A DNA stretch of 64,000 nucleotides. Origin: CAZMNY01 sp964567745 (GTDB lineage: Bacteria; Planctomycetota; Planctomycetia; Pirellulales; Pirellulaceae). Where the stretch lies: positions 62,001-126,000 of the forward strand of contig CAZMNY010000009.1 in assembly GCA_964567745.1 (NCBI GenBank). Reading direction: 5' to 3'. The notes below the pieces were generated by a model that was not told the DNA's origin, made no database searches, and saw only the letters and a list, made by a program, of their open reading frames with translations. The position numbers were made by a program, and so were the translations under genes. Positions 59,856 through 64,000 of this stretch are shown one piece after another; within the stretch, counting starts at the first letter, position 1; every line of letters starts with the position of its first letter.

Positions 59856-60165
59856 CCGCCAACTCGCCTGCGCGTACCAATTGGAAGGCCCGGCCTATGT
59901 AGACATCGGGCACCATTTAGGTAATTCGTCGTCAGGCGTCAATGTTTCCCTGTTTTTCCTGTTCGGCAAAATAATTGCTACAACCGTAGCGGCCGGCCGC
60001 TGGTTTGACGGTTCGTTTTTGACAGGATGACATTGCTTGACAGGATGAAGGACCAGAGAGCTCGATGCCATCCTGTTAACCCTGTCTGTTAACCCAGTCT
60101 GTTAACCCTGTCGATCCTGTCTGGTCTTGCCGTCGCTTCCTGGCGATGGTGTCGGGCCAAGAACG
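59856..60165. other. Intergenic region with GACAGGAT repeats
   Basis: No gene seen. 60019-60123 is a cluster of GACAGGAT/CCTGT(C/T)AACCC units in both directions. Such short repeats are widespread in planctomycete and related genomes; their role is unknown. Confidence 0.55.
60019..60123. repeat. GACAGGAT / CTGTTAACC dispersed repeat cluster
   Basis: TTGACAGGATGACATTGCTT, then GACAGGATGAAGG in one direction, facing CATCCTGTTAACCCTGTCTG, then TTAACCCAGTCTGTTAACCC and TGTCGATCCTGTC. The same units occur near 45290-45360. Confidence 0.65.
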
Positions 60166-60200
60166 AAAAAGGCGAACCAGGATTTGGTCCTGATTCGCCT
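60166..60200 (-). terminator. Rho-independent terminator of the Lys-rich secreted gene
   Basis: Minus strand: AGGCGAATCAGGA-ccaaa-TCCTGGTTCGCCT followed by TTTTC. A 13-bp stem with one mismatch, 34 bp after the stop. Confidence 0.88.
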
Positions 60201-60233
60201 GATCGAGATCTTCACAAGAGAAGCAATCAGCAG

Positions 60234-60779
60234 TTACGCGTCCTTTTTCTTCTTTTTAGCTCGGCCCTTCTTGGCACCTTTTTTCTTTCCACCGCGAAAG
60301 CCAGCCTTCTCACGTTGTTCGGGAGTTAGCAGGGCGACGATTTCCTTGGTCATCTCGCCGCGGACCTTACCGGCACTGGCTTGAGTTTCCTTGAGCTTGG
60401 CGAGATCGCCTTCACTCAAACCGAGCGATGCGGTCGCAGCGGCTTGGATTTCCTTGCCCTTCTTGCCGTCTTCTCGAGCTTTCTTTGCAGCGGCGGCCAT
60501 CTTTTTGCGGCCATCGGGACCGAGCAGGGCGACGAGTGCTTTGTTCGATGCTTGCAGCTGCTCGGTGTACTTAGCGACGATGCCCTTGATCTTCCCTTTT
60601 TGCTCTTCACTGACTTCGGCTTTCTCCAATCGCTTCATCAGTTGGCCGCCAACGCGGCTCGAAGCGCCTTTGCCCTTCTTCTTTCCTTTTTTCTTTTTAG
60701 CGTCATCATCAGCAAGAGCGGGCGAGGCGACAAGCAACGCCAGGGCGACAATCGTGGACAATTTGCACAAACGATTCAT
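60234..60779 (-). CDS. Secreted Lys-rich helical protein
   Basis: 181 residues from ATG 60779, signal peptide MNRLCKLSTIVALALLVASP. The mature part is very basic with Lys runs (DDDAKKKKGKKKGKG and an end of GGKKKGAKKGRAKKKKKDA) around helical segments GGQLMKRLEKAEVSEEQKGK, IVAKYTEQLQASNKALVALL and SEGDLAKLKETQASAGKVRG. The block EIVALLTPEQREKAGF has an LTPEQR motif similar to LTADQR of the protein at 40295-40753, so the two may be distant relatives. The basic tail could bind anionic polymers or nucleic acid. Monocistronic with a strong terminator. Function unknown. Confidence 0.8.
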   Translation of the reverse strand: MNRLCKLSTIVALALLVASPALADDDAKKKKGKKKGKGASSRVGGQLMKRLEKAEVSEEQKGKIKGIVAKYTEQLQASNKALVALLGPDGRKKMAAAAKKAREDGKKGKEIQAAATASLGLSEGDLAKLKETQASAGKVRGEMTKEIVALLTPEQREKAGFRGGKKKGAKKGRAKKKKKDA

Positions 60780-60952
60780 TTCAAAGACTCCAGTAATCAA
60801 AGATGCACTCCATCGCTTTGGCACCAACCATCCCATGTTGGTGCGGAAAATAAACGTACGTGGATCGAAACGCGATCCGTCAACTTGAACATTAAGTCAC
60901 AGTCAACGCTGCAGTGATTGAACACCGAAGCCGGCAAACGGCGCCGACTTCA

Positions 60953-62260
60953 TTACGAAAACAGCTGTTCAACCGCCTGCCCATTACGAACGATGGTAAT
61001 CGGTCGTCCGGTGTCGCTGTGATACTCCTTGGTAAAATCGACTCCAATATTTCGATAGAACGTCGCCGCCGCGTCATCGGGCGTTATCGCATCGTTCTTT
61101 GGGCCAGTCGCCTTGTCATCGCTCTCGCCCACAACTTGACCGCCCTGCACCGACCCGCCAGCCATCAACATGAACATGCAACGAGGATAGTGATCGCGGC
61201 CACCTTCTTCGGTTCGCGTGTTAATCTTTGGCGTGCGGCCGAATTCGCCCGTCACAAAAATGGCGGTCGAATCCAAAAGCCCCTTCTCCTCGAGACCGAT
61301 CAACAACGAGGAGAGTCCGCCGTCGAGCGGCGGCAAGCGACGCTCTTTCAAACTCGTGAAGTTGTCGCGATGGGTATCCCATCCGCCGAGCGAAAGCGTG
61401 ATGAAACGAACTCCCGATTCAATTAGCCGCGTCGCCAACAAGCAACTCTGACCAAAAGCGTCCTCGGGAAACTGCTTCGAAAAATTCGGCGATTCTTTGC
61501 TAATATCAAACGCCTCGCGAGAACGCCGCGAACTTATGATCGCGTGTGCTTGCTCAGCGAACTTGTCGAGTCCCTCAAGCAATTGGTCCTGCCGCTCATA
61601 ACCCTTAAACGTTTGATCGAGATCACTGAGCAGACTCTGCCGCTTGGCGACGTCCGTCACGGTGAGTCCGTTGCCGAGTGAGATCCCACGAACGCTAAAC
61701 GGGCGACCTGGCTGAGGCGTTGCGCCGGTGTTCAGCGGGGCGTACTTGATCCCCAAGAAACCGGGCGATTGATTGTTGGCGTTAGGAACCGAGACCACCG
61801 GCGGCAAGTCGACCGGGTTCTCGTTTTCCGTCTCTTTGGCAACCACAGATCCATAACCGGGGAAACTGAGCGACGCCAATGGCCGATTGCCCGTGTTGAC
61901 GTATTCGCTGCCCAAGCGGTGAGCGGCCAAGGTGTGGCTGACTCCGCGAAGAATAGCAAACTTGTCGGCGCATTTGGCGAGCTTCGGCAGATGCTCGGAA
62001 ATCTCGATGCCAGGCACGTTGGTCTTGATCGGATTGAACGTGCCGCGGTACTCGCTAGGCGCATCGGGCTTGAGGTCAAACGTGTCCATGTGCGACGGAC
62101 CGCCAGGCAAGTTGATAAAGATGGCTGACTTCATCTTTGAGGCGGCTTCACCCCCATCAGCAATTCTCAATGCGCCGGCGAGCGAGAGGCCCGTACCTAG
62201 CGCTCCAACTCGTAGAAAGTCTCGTCGCACCAATCCGTCACACGTCTTGTGAATCGTCAT
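60953..62260 (-). CDS. DUF1501 domain-containing protein, Tat-exported
   Basis: 435 residues with Tat-like signal GLVRRDFLRVGALGTGLSLA. Family blocks: KSAIFINLPGGPSHMDTFDL, ISEHLPKLAKCADKFAILRG, FPGYGSVVAKE, GIKYAPLNTGAT, SVRGISLGNGL, LSLGGWDTHRDNF, FVTGEFGRTPKINT and GGRDHYPRCM. It resembles the other two DUF1501 proteins of this window most in these blocks; in particular, FAILRG, KYAPL and NGLTV are close to the partial protein at 2-1189. The substrate is unknown. It follows the DUF1549/DUF1553 gene with about 106 bp between them. Confidence 0.94.
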   Translation of the reverse strand: MTIHKTCDGLVRRDFLRVGALGTGLSLAGALRIADGGEAASKMKSAIFINLPGGPSHMDTFDLKPDAPSEYRGTFNPIKTNVPGIEISEHLPKLAKCADKFAILRGVSHTLAAHRLGSEYVNTGNRPLASLSFPGYGSVVAKETENENPVDLPPVVSVPNANNQSPGFLGIKYAPLNTGATPQPGRPFSVRGISLGNGLTVTDVAKRQSLLSDLDQTFKGYERQDQLLEGLDKFAEQAHAIISSRRSREAFDISKESPNFSKQFPEDAFGQSCLLATRLIESGVRFITLSLGGWDTHRDNFTSLKERRLPPLDGGLSSLLIGLEEKGLLDSTAIFVTGEFGRTPKINTRTEEGGRDHYPRCMFMLMAGGSVQGGQVVGESDDKATGPKNDAITPDDAAATFYRNIGVDFTKEYHSDTGRPITIVRNGQAVEQLFS

Positions 62261-62366
62261 TTGTCATCCTTATTCCGTTGTATTGGTTTGATCGTTTTTG
62301 TCTTGAACAAGCTGTTCGTTTCGAGCCATCCATCCGAGAGAAATCAAGCAAACTCGCTCGAATGAT

Positions 62367-64000
62367 CTAGTGATTGACGATGAATTCTTTCGTGTTGACC
62401 AAGGCCCAAAGCAGGTCGCGAACGCCCGTTGTCTTGGACTCGGAATCTTCGATATACGAAATCGATCGTTCGAGTTCGCTTTCCGTTGGATAGCGACTCA
62501 ATGTTCGCAAGTAAGCCGTTTGCACGATCTCTTGCGCGTCGTAGGGCTTCGGCTCATACGTCGTCTTCTTGGGCGACTTCTTACCGACCAATTGTTTGTA
62601 TCGTTTCTGAGCGGCGGCATAATTTCGCTTTAGCCGTTGATACGGCTCCTTGTTCTTGCCGCCTTTTTTCTTGAGCGAAGCAAGCCGTTTCTGAAGCGCC
62701 TCAAGTTGCTTCTTCGCCGCCTCGACTCGATCGACTTTGCCCTTGCTGCTGACGGATGTGAGCTGGTATTGCTGTTCGACCTGCTCAACCCAGCCTTCAT
62801 CGCGAGCTCCATCGAGCATGCCGAGAATCTCACTGTCATTTTGCAAGTACACCGTTTGCAGCAGGCTCGGCGACATCGATCGATCGCAATCGCAATTGCT
62901 TTCACGTGTCGAACGACCAAAGATCGTCAAGGCGTACGCCGGGCCAGTGCGGCCTCGTTGTCCGGACGACGGGAGACAAATCGCGCGGTCGGCGAGATCC
63001 GTCTGTAACGCGTCGACGCGATTGTCGGCCAGCGTCGCTTGCCGAACGGCGTCGTAGACGACTTCCGCCGGAAGACGCCGAGGCACCGTGCGGCTGAAGT
63101 TACGAGTATCCGAACCATTCGTTTCGTTGGGCTTCCAACTTCTCTGGTACGTATCGCTGTTGAGGATCTCGCGATGGACCCATTTCATGTCGTACTTGTT
63201 TTCCACAAACCCTTTCGCCAAGTGGTCGAGCAGCGCTTTGTTGCTGGGCGGATTCGCCAAGCTCAAATCGTCCGCCGGCTCCACGATTCCCACATTGAAA
63301 TAGCTGGCCCAGACACGGTTGACAAAAGCGGTTGCGAAGAAGCGGTTGTCGGGACGGCGAAGCCAGTCCATAACGAGTTCACGCGGATCTTCGACGTCGG
63401 ATAGATCGACTTCATCGCCGCCCAATAGCCGCGCTTTGTCTTTTGAACGCCGCAAGTAGAGTTCGCCGAAGGGGACCGTCTTGCCTTCTTCAAGCATCGG
63501 TCCGAGTTTTCGACGGAGAATATTGTTGCGTTCGCCTTCGAGACCGAGCTCCTTAATCATCTTGCGGTACTCAGTTCGATCTCGACCTGTTGTCGCGTAC
63601 ACGGCTGTCGAGAAGAACTTGGAGAAGTCGGCAAAGTCCTGTTTTGACCACTGATCGAACGGGTGCTTGTGGCACTGGGCACATTGAATCCGCACGCCCA
63701 TGAATGAATAGGCGAATGCGATGGCTCTCTCTGGCGGCTGCCTGAGGTCGCGTCTTGCCCAATAGAACGTCATGTTATCGAGTTCCGCAAACTCTTTGCC
63801 CGATCCATCGCGATAGACCTCGCTCATCTCCTCGCAGTATTCGCGATAGCTCTTATCTTTCGGCCGACTGACCGAGGTAATAATGCCGGCGGCCAACTCG
63901 TCGTATGGCGTGTTGTCGGCAACTCGACGTTGAATCCAGTTGTACCAATCCGATCCCGCGCGACGACGGTTGTTACCGGGCGCCAGGTTGTTCAGTTGCT
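62367..64000 (-). CDS. DUF1549/DUF1553 domain protein (5' end outside window)
   Basis: At least 544 codons, open to the right edge: NWIQRRVADNTPYDELAAGI belongs to DUF1549, so the N-terminus (signal, cytochrome domain) lies beyond 64000. Canonical heme site: VRIQCAQCHKHPFDQW. Then DUF1553: ELVMDWLRRPDNRFFATAFV, NRVWASYFNVGIVEPADDLS, NPPSNKALLDHLAKGFVENK, YDMKWVHREILNSDTYQRSW and ESNCDCDRSMSPSLLQTVYL. A Lys-rich, charged coiled-coil insert (VEAAKKQLEALQKRLASLKK) occurs at about 100-120 residues from the end, before the terminal VRDLLWALVNTKEFIVNH. It pairs with the DUF1501 gene downstream, as at 19.4-24.2 kb. Confidence 0.93.
   Translation of the reverse strand, partial: QLNNLAPGNNRRRAGSDWYNWIQRRVADNTPYDELAAGIITSVSRPKDKSYREYCEEMSEVYRDGSGKEFAELDNMTFYWARRDLRQPPERAIAFAYSFMGVRIQCAQCHKHPFDQWSKQDFADFSKFFSTAVYATTGRDRTEYRKMIKELGLEGERNNILRRKLGPMLEEGKTVPFGELYLRRSKDKARLLGGDEVDLSDVEDPRELVMDWLRRPDNRFFATAFVNRVWASYFNVGIVEPADDLSLANPPSNKALLDHLAKGFVENKYDMKWVHREILNSDTYQRSWKPNETNGSDTRNFSRTVPRRLPAEVVYDAVRQATLADNRVDALQTDLADRAICLPSSGQRGRTGPAYALTIFGRSTRESNCDCDRSMSPSLLQTVYLQNDSEILGMLDGARDEGWVEQVEQQYQLTSVSSKGKVDRVEAAKKQLEALQKRLASLKKKGGKNKEPYQRLKRNYAAAQKRYKQLVGKKSPKKTTYEPKPYDAQEIVQTAYLRTLSRYPTESELERSISYIEDSESKTTGVRDLLWALVNTKEFIVNH

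Overview
This window looks like a chromosome segment of a planctomycete, most likely of the Pirellulales/Planctomycetia type. The signs are three separate DUF1501 genes, two of them paired with DUF1549/DUF1553 cytochrome-domain genes (the third is cut by the window edge); DUF1559 prepilin-like proteins; a sulfatase and a Gfo/Idh/MocA oxidoreductase with Tat-type signals; PQQ-type beta-propellers; a CRTAC1/UnbV protein next to a heptaheme cytochrome; HemP; M56 and S46 peptidases; and many secreted low-complexity proteins. There is no rRNA, tRNA, CRISPR array, prophage or intact insertion sequence that I can see. Gene density is moderate, and several gaps contain dispersed repeats and decayed genes.

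Layout. 1-10.1 kb: end of a DUF1501 gene, then a minus-strand run of sulfatase, oxidoreductase, SASA-type esterase and a giant DUF6288-like protein, which reads as an exported carbohydrate/ester-processing set. 10.4-12.0 kb: a gene graveyard with an FG-GAP propeller remnant and an M56 (BlaR1-like) peptidase fused to a secretin-like domain, broken by an in-frame stop and several frameshifts. 12.1-14.1 kb: HpcH/HpaI aldolase overlapping an SGNH hydrolase. 14.2-18.0 kb: a 1296-residue propeller/methyltransferase/propeller/malectin fusion. 18.1-19.3 kb: non-coding DNA, an inverted-repeat element and a truncated IS110 transposase. 19.4-24.2 kb: DUF1501 plus an LRR-DUF1549-DUF1553 protein. 24.4-33.7 kb: a MotA-like membrane protein, a secreted helical protein, an S46 dipeptidyl-peptidase, an OPT transporter, a DUF456 protein and a PQQ propeller. 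33.9-37.7 kb: a TIGR03545/TIGR03546-type gene pair whose second member carries a long acidic tail built from 15-bp tandem repeats. 37.9-39.6 kb: ABC-2 exporter. 40-49 kb: small secreted proteins, a receiver-HATPase regulator, a Cys-rich pentapeptide-repeat protein, a membrane protein, a lipoprotein, a prepilin, HemP and an LRR lipoprotein.

49.4-54.7 kb is a tightly coupled three-gene operon (TPR anchor, CRTAC1/UnbV, heptaheme cytochrome-TPR) joined by two ATGA overlaps. It ends at a second copy of the inverted-repeat element. Then come a DUF1559 prepilin with its terminator, a small lipoprotein with its terminator, two coupled DUF697-type GTPases, a Lys-rich secreted protein, and a final DUF1501/DUF1549-DUF1553 pair that runs off the right edge.

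The best candidates for something undescribed are the TPR-CRTAC1-heptaheme operon, the twin GTPase operon, the C-terminal module shared by the esterase and the DUF6288-like protein, the pentapeptide-tandem expansions in two unrelated proteins, and the 108-114 bp inverted-repeat element, one copy of which abuts an IS110 transposase remnant. Functions given are family-level inferences from motifs; no database search was run.
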